Positions 11,491-24,888 of a stretch of 64,000 nt of DNA are shown piece after piece (within the stretch, counting starts at the first letter, position 1; every line of letters starts with the position of its first letter). A model generated the notes under the pieces. It was given only the letters and a program-made list of their open reading frames with translations, was not told the origin of the DNA and made no database searches. A program made the translations under genes and the position numbers. The stretch comes from Rusavskia elegans (taxonomy: Eukaryota > Ascomycota > Lecanoromycetes > Teloschistales > Teloschistaceae), in assembly GCA_011316305.1 (NCBI GenBank), contig SAUG01000013.1, positions 1-64,000 on the forward strand. Reading direction: 5' to 3'.

Positions 11491-12368
11491 AAATTAGTAT
11501 ATTATATATCGTATCGTATTATATTTCAAAAAAGTAAAAGATAATTTTATAGTATTATAGTACCGATAATATTCTAGAACAAAATATTCTAAATAGTTTA
11601 ACTAATAATCTATCGAAAAAAATAAAAATAAAAATCTAAAACTACCGTTTTTTAAAAAATCTATAGATATTAAAAAGATTTCGAATTTTTTATTTTTGAA
11701 ATACCTTTCGCTAGATTATATTACGAATATCTTACCGACGTTACTATTTTAAATATAAATGGAAAATCGATAAAATATAAAATATAATATTAATAGTTCT
11801 ATAGAATATAATTAAAGAATATATAATTACTTTTCTATTAAATAAATATTTTATTTTACTATTTTATTATATATATTCGACTATATTTCTTTTTATAGAT
11901 TATTAAATAGCTATAATCTATACTAAACGTATTACTATTTAATAAAAAAAAATCTGGTTTATTAAAAAGTTAATATAAAATCTGAAAATATAGCCGGAAA
12001 TGAAATATTAACAAATTAATAAAATATTTTAAATAACTAAAAGTTTTAGAGTAAAAATATTCATTTATAGAATTATTTAAAACAGGATAAAATTTTTAAT
12101 AAATATTAATATATAAAATAATATTAAATAGACTATATTACTATTTTATATTATCGATAATTTTATTTTAAATCGATTATTTAATATAATTATAAATTAG
12201 GTCGGATCGGATTTCTATTAGTTTTTACTTTATAATCTAATCTGACTTTCGATTTTAATATTAAAAACCGACTCGAACTATTTAGTAGATCGGATTAAAT
12301 CGACTGGTTAAAATTCGGATCGAATTTCTAAAGTACCGACGGGAATCTATACCGAAGTAGTCAGTCTA

Positions 12369-13122
12369 ATAATTAATTTACTAAAGTATCTATTAAATAA
12401 TAAAAAGAAAAAGTAATTTATTTTATAGTTATAAATTTAAGCTATTAAACTAGCGAATATCAAAGAAAAATTTATTATTAGATATTTCTTTTTCTTTTAG
12501 TATTATTCTAGTTTTTATAAGCGTTTAAATACCTTTTTATTTTATTAGTATAGAGTTTAAACGATCTATTATCTTGGTTTAAACTAACCATTAAAATTAA
12601 CAGATCGCGATTATTAAAGCTAAAGCAATTTAAACCCGTATTTAAAATTATATCGATCTTTCTTATTCTAATAAAATTTAATAAAGGTAAAAATTAACTT
12701 TTTCGGCGTATATTCCGCGGATAGAAATATCTCTAATAGCTATAGTAATCTAGAAATAAATTAATATAATATAAAACGTTTATAAAAATAGTAAATAGCG
12801 CTATAAATAATTCTATAATAGATATAAAAAAAGAAGGAAAGCTATTACTAAAATAGTTAACTTTATCAATAAAAACGTTTTAGAACTAAATTTAGTATTT
12901 TTTAGATTCGTTAAACTTTATCTATGAAATCTACTATAAATACTATAGTCTAAAATCTTATCTATCGATTCCGCTAGAATTATAAAAATAGAGCGATAGT
13001 ATAAAAAACTATCTGAAAATTCTATATAAAATTAAATTGTTACAATAGAATTCGATAAGTACTCGTAGATATATTTTCAAACTAAATATATTAGAATTTT
13101 AGGAATTAAAAATACTAAAAAA
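12369..13122. other. AT-rich RIP-mutated tract, unassigned
   Basis: About 750 bp with no open frame over 60 codons and almost no CA/TG. I find no terminal repeats and no clear match to the other families. Probably an older repeat mutated beyond recognition by eye. Confidence 0.5.
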
Positions 13123-13989
13123 TAAATTAATTATCGGATCGAATTTCGAATCCGAATTAAAAAAACCGATCCGATTTAAATTAGTTCCGATTTTTCTAGA
13201 TATCGAACCGAATCGGTTCCGACTTTTTTAGATACCGAACCGACTCGGTTCCGGGTTTCCTCGTCGGAATGGGTTGGGGAAACCTATTGGAATTTGATAT
13301 GGTAGACCTTTTTGAATTGGTGTGATATGGGTTTTAGAAACTTTTAACCCAATCTATTTAAATAGTATAGGTTTTTTAAGTTGTCCTACGCGTTGTCCTA
13401 CCTCTATTTCAATAAAACGCGTACGTAAAAGGGCTAAATAAAGCCTATTTTATTTCTCACGAAATAAACTATATCATTTACGCCTCAACCTATAAAATCT
13501 AATACTTTATTGGTATGGATTTTGAATTCTAAAATCTATATCAATCCAATCCATTCCGGCGAAAATCCGGGTTAAATCCGGATTTTCGGATTCGATTCGT
13601 TAAAACTAGTAAAATCGCTAAAATCTAATATAAAAGTTAAATTCTATATAAAAATTATATCTACTACTTTAAAATTAATTAAATTGGAATAAATATATTA
13701 TCAATATAAATTAATTTTATAAATAAATAATTAAATTATTATTTATAGAATTATACTAGCTAATCTATTGAATAATATAATATTAATTCCAGTATTTTAC
13801 TATATATAAAAGATTGAATAAATCGAATCGAATTTTTATCGATTTCTATTTTATAATCCGATCTAACTTTCGATTCTAATTTTAGAAACCGATCTATACC
13901 GTTTAGCGGATTAGATTAAACCGACTCGCTAAAATTCGGATCGGATTTCTAAAATACCGACGGGAATCCGATCCGAAATAGCCAATCTA
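13123..13989. mobile_element. hAT-like element carrying a nested TIR element
   Basis: The left end is strongly mutated (TAAATTAATT, reached from TAGACTGGTT by transitions only) and the right end is GCCAATCTA. Flanking 8-bp duplications are CTAAAAAA (13115-13122) and TTAAAAAA (13990-13997), one C-to-T apart. The element at 13256-13565 is inserted inside. Without it the host is about 550 bp. Confidence 0.75.
13256..13565. mobile_element. 310-bp TIR miniature element, little RIP damage
   Basis: The inverted ends share CGTCGGAATGGGTTGG (left) and CCAATCCATTCCGGCG (right), differing by transitions. A 6-bp duplication TCCGGG flanks it (13250-13255 and 13566-13571). The interior retains CA/TG dinucleotides and near-normal composition, unlike the element it sits in. 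Non-coding. The superfamily is not assigned because a 6-bp duplication fits several. Confidence 0.75.
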
Positions 13990-14319
13990 TTAAAAAAGTA
14001 TTAGAAAATTTCGTTTTTATTATCTATAATCTAGCTCCTGTTTTTTTTATAGAACTACGAATTTAGATTTAACTCTATTATAGATTATTAAAAATAATGT
14101 TATAAATTTTTTAAAGAATTCCGTAACTACGTTTACTTTTATAATTTTAAAATTTCTAACGTCTATATTATATTTACTGCTTTATAATATAATAATAATA
14201 ATACCGATACGAATAAAAATAAAGGTAAAAAAATAGATAAAAGAAAAAATAGTAATCTTTTTTTTAAAAATAATAATAAGCCGCTGAAATATATTTATAG
14301 CCAGAATCTATTATAGAAT
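13990..14319. other. AT-rich RIP-mutated spacer
   Basis: 330 bp between the hAT-like copy and the Gypsy element. I see no coding frame or terminal repeats. Confidence 0.5.
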
Positions 14320-14840
14320 TACCGAAAGGTTTTGATATTTCCAATATGGGTTGGATTTATTGGTATATTTGTAAACGGAAATATAACGGATAATTACTTC
14401 AATTAATATAAAAATAAATCAATTTAATTACTAGAACAGTATATAGCGATAACTAATAAATTATATATAAGCTATAAACGGCGTCGAATTCGGAATCTAT
14501 ATAGATAAATAAAATCCTCTACTATTTAAGCTATTTAGTAACTAAAATAGCTAAAAAAGTTTTATCTTACAGTATTTACTTACTAAAACTACTAAAATTA
14601 AAGTATTTATAATATTTACTCGTTAAAACTATTAAAATCGAGATATTTATAGTATTTACTCGTTAAAACTACTATAATCGAGGTATTTATAATATTTATA
14701 TACTAAAACTACTAAAATACTCTTTAGTACTAATATTAAAACTATCTTTTATATTTCTGCCTATTAAAGCGTAATAGGAAATCTAGCGCTATACTAAATA
14801 CTATTATATTTCCGGAAGTATACTATCTATATTTATAATA
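14320..14840 (-). repeat. Gypsy LTR, left (3' LTR in element sense)
   Basis: 521 bp, same length as the right copy. Starts TACCGAAAGG and ends TTTATAATA, from an inferred TG...CA. It holds four to five direct repeats of a unit of about 60 bp containing TTACTCGTTAAAACTACT (about 14565-14720). Confidence 0.8.
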
Positions 14841-14906
14841 CTAGATTCTTTTTTTGGATTTTTCGTTCCGAAAAATCTTCCGTCCTTTTTTTTTATAGAT
14901 AAAAGG

Positions 14907-17900
14907 TATAACGTCCCTGTACGTTAAAAGGCGTTACGTTCGAACCTAGCTACAGCCGTAGACGTAGTCCGAACTACTAAATAGTAAAGGAATTCTAATA
15001 TAGATTATCGTAATTAATTTTATATAGCCGCGAAAATATAGTTATAATATTATAAAATATCTTCGTTATAACGGTAATTAAAAAGAAAATAGTAAAAACG
15101 TATTTAATAATTATATTAACGACTAATAAGAGAAGTTATCTAGTAGAAATAAAGAGCGATATATATAGCGAAAGTAGTCGATAGTACCGATAGGTAGCCG
15201 TCCGCTAAAAACCTCTATAATAAAGGTCGGCTATAGCGGCTATAGACGGCTATAGATAATTAGGCTCGCTTATCTAGCTAATTTTCTAGCGTATTTCTAT
15301 AAAGTTATAGATATAATATAGTTTTTTCTATATCGCTTCCTGTCTAGCCTTTCCGTATATAAGGTCTTTTAAAGTCTAATCGTCTTTTTCTTTTTTCTTT
15401 TTTTCTTTAATATTCTTATTATATATTCTCGAAGAAGTAATCGTTTAAAATCTTTTCGTCGAATTTAGTTAAAGGATATTATTATACTTTTTCTTTATAG
15501 TTTCTATATTCGTAATCCTTTAAAAGAATATAAAGTTAAATTAGGTAGTAATATCTATAGCGAGTATACTCGGGCCTAGAAATTTTATAATCTTTTAATT
15601 TCTAATACTATCTATATTTCCTCTTTTGCTTCTAAGTATTTTTTTAGTTTATTTAATATATATAGGGAAACGTTTTAAAGATAAAAAGAATAAACTTCGG
15701 TCTAATATTAAATATATCTTTAACGATTATACCGAAGCGCGTCGTCGTATCGAGTCTTTCCTAGATTCTAAAAAGGAAATCCGTAATTAATATCTTATCT
15801 AGGAGTTAGATTTCCGCCGATTTTTTAGGAAATAAGAGCGTTTTATTACCTTTTATCGCGCTTTAGATAAGTATAAAAATAATCTTATTATTTAGAAAAA
15901 GCGCGTATTATCTCGTTTTAACGAATTTAACGATCCAATCGCGTTTTACTCCTCTATAGATATTATATTAGCTGTATAAAGGATATCCGTTAAATTAATT
16001 CCGGGTTTCGATTCGGTCGATTTAGATTAGTTTCTAAAGGAAATCGATTTTTTTTAGCCTTTAGATTTAATACGCGTATAAAAGAATATCTAATTAAAGA
16101 TTCCTTTAAATCGTATCTATCTATATCAAATTAGATATCTATATTATAAATTACGTCCGGATTTTCTAATATATCCGTTAATTTTTATTTTTTAGTAACT
16201 ATTTTATTTTATAATAACGAGGTTAGAAACTATTCGTCTTTTGGTTATACGTTTAGTATAGAGTCTGGCGTTCCTTTTTCTAGCTATTCTTCTAGTTCTA
16301 GCGTAGGATTATATTCAGCCTTTTCTATTTCTTTAATAATACTTTTATAGATTTTTTTAACGTCTTCTATCTATAGTTTTTAAATTATCTTTTAGATTTT
16401 ATTATATTTCAACGTTAGTTATAAAAGTAGATAATAATATTCTTTCTAAATTTTTATTTTCTATACTTCGTCTCCTTTTTTAAAAAGGTTAGTAATTTCT
16501 TTAATCTGTTCGTAATTCGTATTTAATATAATATCTAATTTTCTATATAGAAGATTTTTATATATAAGGAAGTATATCGTTTATCGTTTTATCTTTCTTC
16601 CGACTATACTTTTTTATACCGATATATCTATAATTAATTCTTTCTATTTATTTCCGAAAATAATATATTATTTAGGATTTTCGATTACTATAAAATTTAA
16701 GATTCCGATAAATCTATTTTTTATTTTAACCTCGACTTTCGTAATTCTATTATTCTACTACAGGAGTATTTAGATATATCCTTTAATCTAATTATATAGT
16801 CCTTTCCTAATTTTATTTTTATCTTTTCTATTTATAAAAGCTATTAATTTATAACTTTCGATTTTAACTCTAAACGTCGCTATAAAAGGCTTCTCGGTTT
16901 TATACGGTTTAAACTCTATTATTATCCTCTTTTTTACTTTTCTAGATTCTATAGGATATTATCCTAATCTTATTTTATCTAATAGATAGATAAGGTAATT
17001 ATTTTTATAACAGGCTATCTAACTTTTAATTATATATTCTCTAGTTATTTCTTTAGATAATTCCTCTATTATTTTAAACTAGTATTTAATTACTTCTATT
17101 ACTTCTTTAATTAGATAATTTTTTCTAAAGTATCTTATTTTTTAATATAAATAATAAACTTTAATCCGCGATCTTTTAATTTCGGTAGTATCGAGCTCTA
17201 TTAGATTTCCTTTAGCCTATCTTTTAGCGGGTCCTATTCTATTAAGCGCCTGTTTATCTAAGTATATTTCGTACTACTTGGTATTAATTCTAGTTACTAG
17301 TTCGATAAATAATACTAGCGAATCTGGTTTTTCGATTATTACTATAGCTTTTTTAACTTTTATATAGAGTCTTTTATAGAAATAGGCTTTTAGAATTAAA
17401 TCTTCCTAGTCTATCTTATAAACTAATATTCTAAACTAAATAATATAGATAGCTACTGACTTTTACTACCTTAGAAATATAAATTTCCTTTTAGTTACTC
17501 TATTTTTATCGTTATTTCTAAAGGTTTCTTTTATAGCTGTAATTAGATTACCGAAAGCGTAGAAGATTTATAATATTTTATCTTCCTTTTAATTCTCCGG
17601 ATTATTAAGATAGTTTTCTATATAGAGCTATATCTAATTAAAAGCTATCTTTTCTAGATATAATAATATAAATAGAACTTTAATCGTTTTATTCGGAAAT
17701 TGGTTTATATATAATACGAAGTAGATATTTATCTAGATAAACTAAAGTTTTAAAAATTCTTTATCTTTTTTATAGATATTAGGCGTTGCCGTTTTAATAG
17801 TATCGTTTCGATTTATAGGGCGGGGTAACGAGACTAATATAGTAAATTGTTAAGATATAATATCCTTATATATTATAGAATATTATACTCGAATTTAGCT

Positions 17901-18267
17901 ATAGCCGTAGATATAGTCCGAACTACTAAATAGTAAAGGAATTCTAGTATAGATTATTATAACTAATCCCGCGTAGCTACGAAAATATCGTTATAATATT
18001 ATAAGGTATCTTTATTATAATAGAAATTAAAAAGAAAATAGTAGAAATGTATTTAATAATTATATTAATAACGAACGAGAGAAGCTATCTAACGAAAGTA
18101 AGAAATAATATATATAACGAAAGTAGCCGATAGTACCGATAGATAGCTGTCCGCTAAAAACCTCTATTATAAAGGTCGACTATAGCGGCTATAGGCGGCT
18201 ATAGATAATTAGGCTCGTTTATTTAGCCAATTTTCTAACGTGCCTCTGTGGAATCGTAGATGTAACA
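14907..18267 (-). mobile_element. gag-only LTR retroelement, copy 2, inserted in the Gypsy element
   Basis: 3361 bp in reverse orientation with 412-bp LTRs (14907-15318 and 17856-18267) and an exact 5-bp duplication AAAGG (14902-14906 and 18268-18272). It lies just inside the left Gypsy LTR, so it is younger than the Gypsy insertion. The outer right terminus is nearly unmutated (TCGTAGATGTAACA), which gives the ancestral LTR start TGTTACATCTACGA. The interior matches copy 1, with gag-like protein and knuckle relic near 17100-17160. Confidence 0.85.
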
Positions 18268-21200
18268 AAAGGAAAAGATTATTAACTAAAAATCGTCGTA
18301 AAAAAGTCCTATTATTAGGTATCTATATATTAACTATATATTTTTATCCCAATTATTTCTAGTCGGGTAAATTCTATCGCGTTAACGAAGGTTCCGAGAA
18401 ATATATTAGTTATATAGAATAAATCTATTTTTATAACTTTACTTTCTTAAATACTACGCGTTAGCGTCGTTTTAAAAATAAACGTAAATAATTAAAAAGA
18501 GATTTATATAAAGTATATACGAAGTAATAACGTTTACTTTATTAGTTAGATTATATTAAAGAGGAGTAACGTATTATAGTTAACAGAAAGCTATAAAATC
18601 TCGAAAAATTAAAACGTAAAAAGAATTCTACAGATCTACTTTTATCTATTAATCTAGATTTTTTTATTAATATAGTTTTCGAATAGATTATCCTATCCGG
18701 CAATTTTAGCTAGTCGATAATTTCTTTAGTTCCTTTTAATAGAACTATTATAGATTCTTCCAGCAGTTTACTAAATATTTTTTAGATTTCTAAATATTTT
18801 CCGAAATAGAGTAATCTTTTTATTATAGGATCTTTTTAACTACGAAGATATCTTTTTTCTATATTTCGAAATTAAACGTCTATTATAATAGCGTTCCGGG
18901 ATCGGCTGGTTCTAAAAGAGATATATAAAATATCGGATATATTTTAGCGTCTTTAGATAGATCGAATTCGAAATTCTAAGGTTTTCTAATTTTTTTAATT
19001 AAAAATAGTCCGATTTTAATATAGTTAAATTTTTTATTTAGAATCTTTATTTTCAGGTTCTTTATAAAAAGATATACTTTATCTTCTTTCTTTAATTAAA
19101 GTATTATTTTTCGCTTCTTATTTTAGTAATCGTTCGAGTATTTCTATATTTTTAGGATATTTCCGTAGATTTTTTTCTAAATATCGATTTTTTAAATTAC
19201 TAATTCCGTTAATAGGTATAGTAGCGGTTATTTAAATAAGTTCGGATTTCTTCTATTATCGGTATAGAATAGTATTTCTTTTATCGTATTTAGTTTTTTT
19301 ATATTAAATACTAGTTATATTATTAGTAAATATAAAATCTAATTATTCTAAACGTCGTTAATATAGTATTCTAAATTTAATTCTAAAATTTAATTAGTAT
19401 ATTTTATTTATCTATCCGTTATAGAATAGAAAGCTATTAATATTTTTAGTTTAATACTAAATAGAAAAATAAAGGTTTTCTAATAATTTAAAATAAAGAA
19501 TTTTTTTCTATTATTTATTAATATTTCCGGTAGTCTATAGTATTAAAATAATCGATTTAAAATAATAAATCTAAGTTATTCCGCTATAAAATCTTCTTTT
19601 AATAGAATTATATAGACGTATTTTATAACTCTATCTACTATATTAAATATCGAGTTACATTTTATATTTATTATCGAATCTTTTAACTTTAGAGATTTAA
19701 TAATAAAATCTAATATAACTTTCTTTTATAGTAAATCCGATAGTTTCTAATACTAGATCTTTCTATAACGAATATATATAGTATATTTATTTTACTAATA
19801 ACTAAAATATTTTTTAATATATACTTCGATATATTATTTTATATTAGGAAACTAGTAATACCATTAGAAAAGTTATATTATTTTTATTATATCTAGTTAT
19901 TTTTAAAGTATTCTATTATAGTATTTTTCAATATATTTATCGATTTTATCGTCTAGTATTTATAGTTTTTTTTTTCTATAAAAAACGATTTTTAGTTATC
20001 ATTTAGTATATATAGTATCGTATTTAATTCGTATTAATTAGCTAATAGTAATCTATTTTTATTAATTCCAAAGGTACTATTACTAAAAATCTCTTTTATT
20101 TTTATATAATTATTTCTTCGATTTAAAACGTTTATTTTTCTATTTTCTTTATTTAGAATATAGTATATTTTAAATTTATATTAACCGAAGAATTTAGACT
20201 ATCGAATTTATTTTCTATTAAGTTTTATTATTATTAAAAAATATAGAAGATTTTTATAATCTAAAAAAATTATTAATTCTAGCGATTTTTCGATATATAC
20301 TTTCTATTATTCTAGTATAACTACTATAGCTAGTAGTTCCTTATTATAAATATTGTAGTTCTATTCCGTAAACGATAATTCTTTTAATATATATACTATC
20401 GGGTACTATTTACTATTATATTATTATAGAAAATATAATTTTATAATTAAATTTAATAAATCTATTTCTATTTTTAATAGTTTTTTTAGATTAAATATTT
20501 TTAGTACTAGATCTTCTATATATTCTCTCTTAAGATCTTCGAATATTTATTATTCCTTTTCTTTCTAATACTACTCGACAGTATCTTTTATTAAAGCTAT
20601 TAAAGCTAAAGCTCTTTTAAAATAGTTTTTTATAAATATTCGATTATAATTTATAAATCCGAAAAAATTCTAAACTTCGTTAATATTTATTAGTATTTTC
20701 TATTTTATAATAGCTTTTAGTTTACTAGAATCGATACGTAATCTATTTTATCCTATAATAAATTCTAGAAAGTTAATTTCTTTTTTATAGAATTTATACT
20801 TTTTTAGTTTAAAGCGTAAGTTTTTTCTCTTTAGATATTTAAAAACTTTACTAATATATTATTTATATTCTTCGAATATTTAAAAAAAAAACTAGAATAT
20901 TATTTAAATAGGCGATAACGAATATATTTAAATATTTGCTTAATACGTTATTAATTATATTCTAATAGATATCCGGGGCGTTTATAAATCTAAATAGTAT
21001 AACTATATATTTCTAATAATCGTATCGTATTCGAAAAGCTATTTTCTATTTTTTTCCGATTTTTATTTATATAAAATTATATATTCTTTAAAGGTCTAAT
21101 TTTATAAAGTATTTTATTCTAGAAAGTTTATTTTAAAGTTTATTAATACTTAGTCGTAGATATCGATTCTTAATTATAATATTATTTAATTTTCGGTAAT

Positions 21201-22141
21201 CGATATATAAATAAAATCTTCTATCTTTTTTAGATATAAAAAAGATCGGATATTCTACTAGTAATTAAAATCTCCTAATAAATTTCTTCTTTATATTTTT
21301 ATTAAGATATTTATAAAGCGTTTCGAGTTTCGTTATAAATAATAGATAGATTAATCTAAACGTAGATTATTTATCTAATTTAAATCTAATTTTATAATTA
21401 TATAATTAATATTTAGATAGTATTTTTATAATTATCTTTTCTCGAAATAAATATATCTAATTTTTATATTTATCTAGAACCTTTTCTAATAGATTTTATA
21501 TTAACTTTTTATTAAATAGTATAGAGTTTTCGAAAGATTTATAATTTTCTTTTCTATTTCTATTTTATTAATCTAGCTAACTTCTGCCGGTATCTAATAA
21601 ATCGAATCTAAATAATTTTTAGTCGTTTTTTTTTAAACTATAAATTCGCGTTGTATATTCTATTTTTTATCTATCTAAAATCGCTACTTTAGTATAGACT
21701 AGATATTTCCTATATAGGAGTATTATTTAAAACTAAATATTCTCTTTTTCAAATCTATTACTAGATTATAATCTTATAACTAAAGAATTCTAAATATAAA
21801 TTTATAGTTAGCTATTCCAATAATATTAAATTATAATTTCTTTTAATACTAGTTAATTATTATTTAAAACGATATTATTTTTTCTATAATCTTTCTATTT
21901 CTATTTAGTATTTAATTTCTATTAATAACTATTAAATTATATAGATCCTTTTTTTTAGTTCGAAGGAATACTTTCTTTTTAGTTAAATCTTCTAATATAA
22001 AATTTCCGGTTATATTTAAATTAATAAATATTTTAATCTTCTATAATCTATTATTAGTTTCGATATTTATTATAATTCTAAATATATATATATAGCTAGC
22101 TAAATTTAGTTATTTTTTTCGGGCTATAAAGTTATACTTTT

Positions 22142-23120
22142 ATTTAGTTATTTGTTTTGGTTTTGGTGCCCGGTGAACCAGTGGTTCGGTGAGCAAATCA
22201 AGCGTTGGTATACCAGCATTAAATACACGGTAGCAGAACTTATATCCTAGTTTAGTTAACGTAATTAACGGTTCTTTCTATAGAATTTTAATTTAAATTT
22301 GCTCAGTAATATAACGTATCCTTCTACCGATAACTTAACCAACGTCGAATTTTTACAGATAAGTATACCTCGCAGTTATCGCTTCTTCTTCTTCTTTCAC
22401 CAGTAATACAAGCCCAAAACCCCTTACGTACGTATATACTCCCGCAACAGCTATAGCTATAAGCTAAACCAGACGGTAGTATATCCGTAATAACTATACC
22501 TACCCGCGCGGACGTCGACCACCTCGTAGCAGCCAGAGCAAGCTATTCTAACTTCGATATAAATACCCTCCTTACCGCCCTTAAAACGCGCTATCCGACC
22601 TCTCTACCCCCCTTTAGCCTAATCGACCGGGTAAAGCTTCTAGCCGTAGTAGCCAGCGTACTAGCTAGCGACCGTCTTACGGCTAGCGACCCTCTTAAAG
22701 CTATACAGGCTAAAGAATACTTTAATAGCTTAGTAGAACGTTTAGGTACGGGTTATATAATAAATATAGCCGAGGCGAGGACTATAGATAGATACTTCGC
22801 AGTATAGCAGGTAGATATAGCGGAAATATTGGAAGCTGATAATTATATATAACGTCGAAGAAAGATAGACCGAGGACTGCGAGTAACGAAGTTATACTTA
22901 TATAGTAGAGGATTCGTGATCGCGAATAAAGAAGAAAATAGTTAAATAGAAGTGATTGACTGCGCTATAAATTTTGCCTGATAAACTGTATATCTTTGGC
23001 TGTAAAAATTTCTTTGCACGTAAAATACAACAATCGTTGCCGTATATAACGTTGATGAAACATATATATATATATATGAAAACTCAATATAACCCCAGAC
23101 AGGAGCCTTCCAGGGGGAGT
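22142..23120 (+). repeat. R800 repeat, copy B, lightly mutated, inserted in the Gypsy element
   Basis: The copy starts near TTTAGTTATTTG. Homology to copy A runs to about 22970, where copy A leaves the window, and the low-RIP composition continues to about 23120 with an (AT)n run at 23061-23078. It interrupts the Gypsy minus-strand frames. It keeps a normal-looking CA/TG content, so it either arrived after the RIP episode or was too short to be targeted. Boundaries are approximate and no duplication is established. Confidence 0.6.
22463..22852 (+). other. Open frame inside R800 copy B, unknown protein
   Basis: A frame without ATG runs from 22463 for 114 codons to a TAG at 22805, then 14 more to TAA at 22850. 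If the TAG was CAG or TGG the product continues through QVDIAEILEADNY. The translation (starting AKPDGSISV, with ITIPTRADVDHLVAARASY and LLTALKTRYPTSLPPFSLID further on) has normal protein-like composition. Its codons favour GCC, AGC, CTT and GTA. I recognise no family. The equivalent in copy A is destroyed by stops. It could be a transposon-borne protein or captured exon sequence. Confidence 0.35.
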
Positions 23121-24888
23121 AATACGTTTATAGTATACTCGTTATTATAAAATTTTATTTTTTTCCGAATTATTATTTATATTTCGTATTTTTTATTTCT
23201 ATAATCTATTTAGGAAATATTTCTATAGAATTTCTAATTAAAAGTTCTATTTCTTTTATACTATTTTTTCTAATATTCGTATCGGCTATATATAATATAT
23301 CCAGAATAGTTATAAATATTATAACTTCCGATATTAATAGATATTATAGAAATACGTCGGTATAGTTCTAATAGATACTATCCGGCTTCTTTTTTTTCTA
23401 ATTTGTAGATCTTGCAGTTATTATTATAGCAGGCGATCTAATTAAATAGTACGTATTAATTTCCTATTATTACTTTTTTTTCGTTATAATATCGGTTTAG
23501 AAATAATTTTATCTTTAGAGATATTACTTCCTCGTTCTTTCTTTAATATATCGACGATATCGTTTACTTTTTAGTTCTACTAGTCGTTTTATAGATATTC
23601 GTCGTTAATATATATTTTATAAGCGTTAATAAATCCTTTATAAATTACTATAAATCCTGTCTTTACTACTTTCTTATTATAAAAGGTCTAAAGGTACGCT
23701 AGTCGAATATTCTCTATTATAAATATCTATCTAGAAGCGGCTCTCTTTCTAATTAGTTCTATTAATATTCGCAGCGAAGCGTTATTCGTCGTAGCTTCCT
23801 ATAATACTTTACCGTTTTCTATAAACGTAAATTCTTTATCTAAACTGGTTTTCTAGAGTTTAGAACTACTATTATCGTCTTTTAAAATTATTTCTTACTA
23901 GTCTTTAGATTTCTTTAGCGTAGTATTAAACTATTATCGTTATATTTTATTTAATCGATACTCTTTTACAAAGTAGTTTAATTTACTATAAATATAGTAT
24001 ACTTTAGAATTTTTATTCTCTTTATTACCTCTACGATTTTTTCTTTTAAATCGCTATTAAATAGAGTCCAGTTCTTTCAATATAAGTCTATAGTAGTTTT
24101 CTATAAACTGTTTTTTATTTAGATACTATCTTCTATAGGGCTATTTTAAATAATATCCCGTATTATTTTATAGTCTACTATCGTAGTATTTTTCTATATT
24201 TCTTTTATATAGTTTATTATCGAGATCGATAGATATTTCAATTAGATTATCTAATATATTATATATTCGACTACTATATATAAATTCGTCCTTTACTCGC
24301 TTTTTAAATCTTTATATAAATATTATATATAGAATATCGTTATTTTATTTTAATAGTAGTACCTATTTTTTAAATCGTACGGCGTAGTTAGATACTATAT
24401 TCCTCTACTAGAAGTATTAAATATAATATTTAATAGTTTAGATTTCGTTCGAGATTTTAAAGATTTTACGAATAGCTTTTTTAAATTTTATAAATTATAT
24501 AAAAATACGTTTATTATTTTTGTCGTTGTCTATATATTATCGAAGGAAAGATTTTATCTAATATTAAACTCGTTTTTAAAAATAGAATATAGTAAAAAGA
24601 GTCTTTTTTTCTTTAGATATAAAATAGAATACGAAGTATATATTTAATTATACGAGCCAGATTTCTAATTTATTATAATTATTATAGTATTTGTTAAATT
24701 TATTAAATTTAATATAATAAAAGTATTAATTAGTAGAGGAAATATTTTTATCTTTACTATTTTTTTTTATTTAGATTTCCTTTTCTTTAGATTCGGACTA
24801 TTTTACTATATAGCTAGAATTACTTAAAGTAAAGATTTAATATTAACCTACGATAGATATTCTAAAGGCATTTAAAGTATTATAAAAC

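Larger units (their letters stand above)
9347..12368. mobile_element. Long hAT-like deletion derivative, about 3 kb
   Basis: The left end TAGACTGGTT is at 9347 and the right end GTCAGTCTA finishes at 12368. The 8-bp duplications are GTAATTAA (9339-9346) and ATAATTAA (12369-12376), one G-to-A apart. From about 9640 onward the body resembles 36640-39000, the part of the parent that lies after the transposase. The transposase region itself is absent, so this looks like an internal deletion product. It contains an inserted R800 piece (10805-11490), which itself carries a 496-bp hAT-like copy. Minus-strand reading near 9700-10100 matches the candidate second ORF of the parent. Confidence 0.7.
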
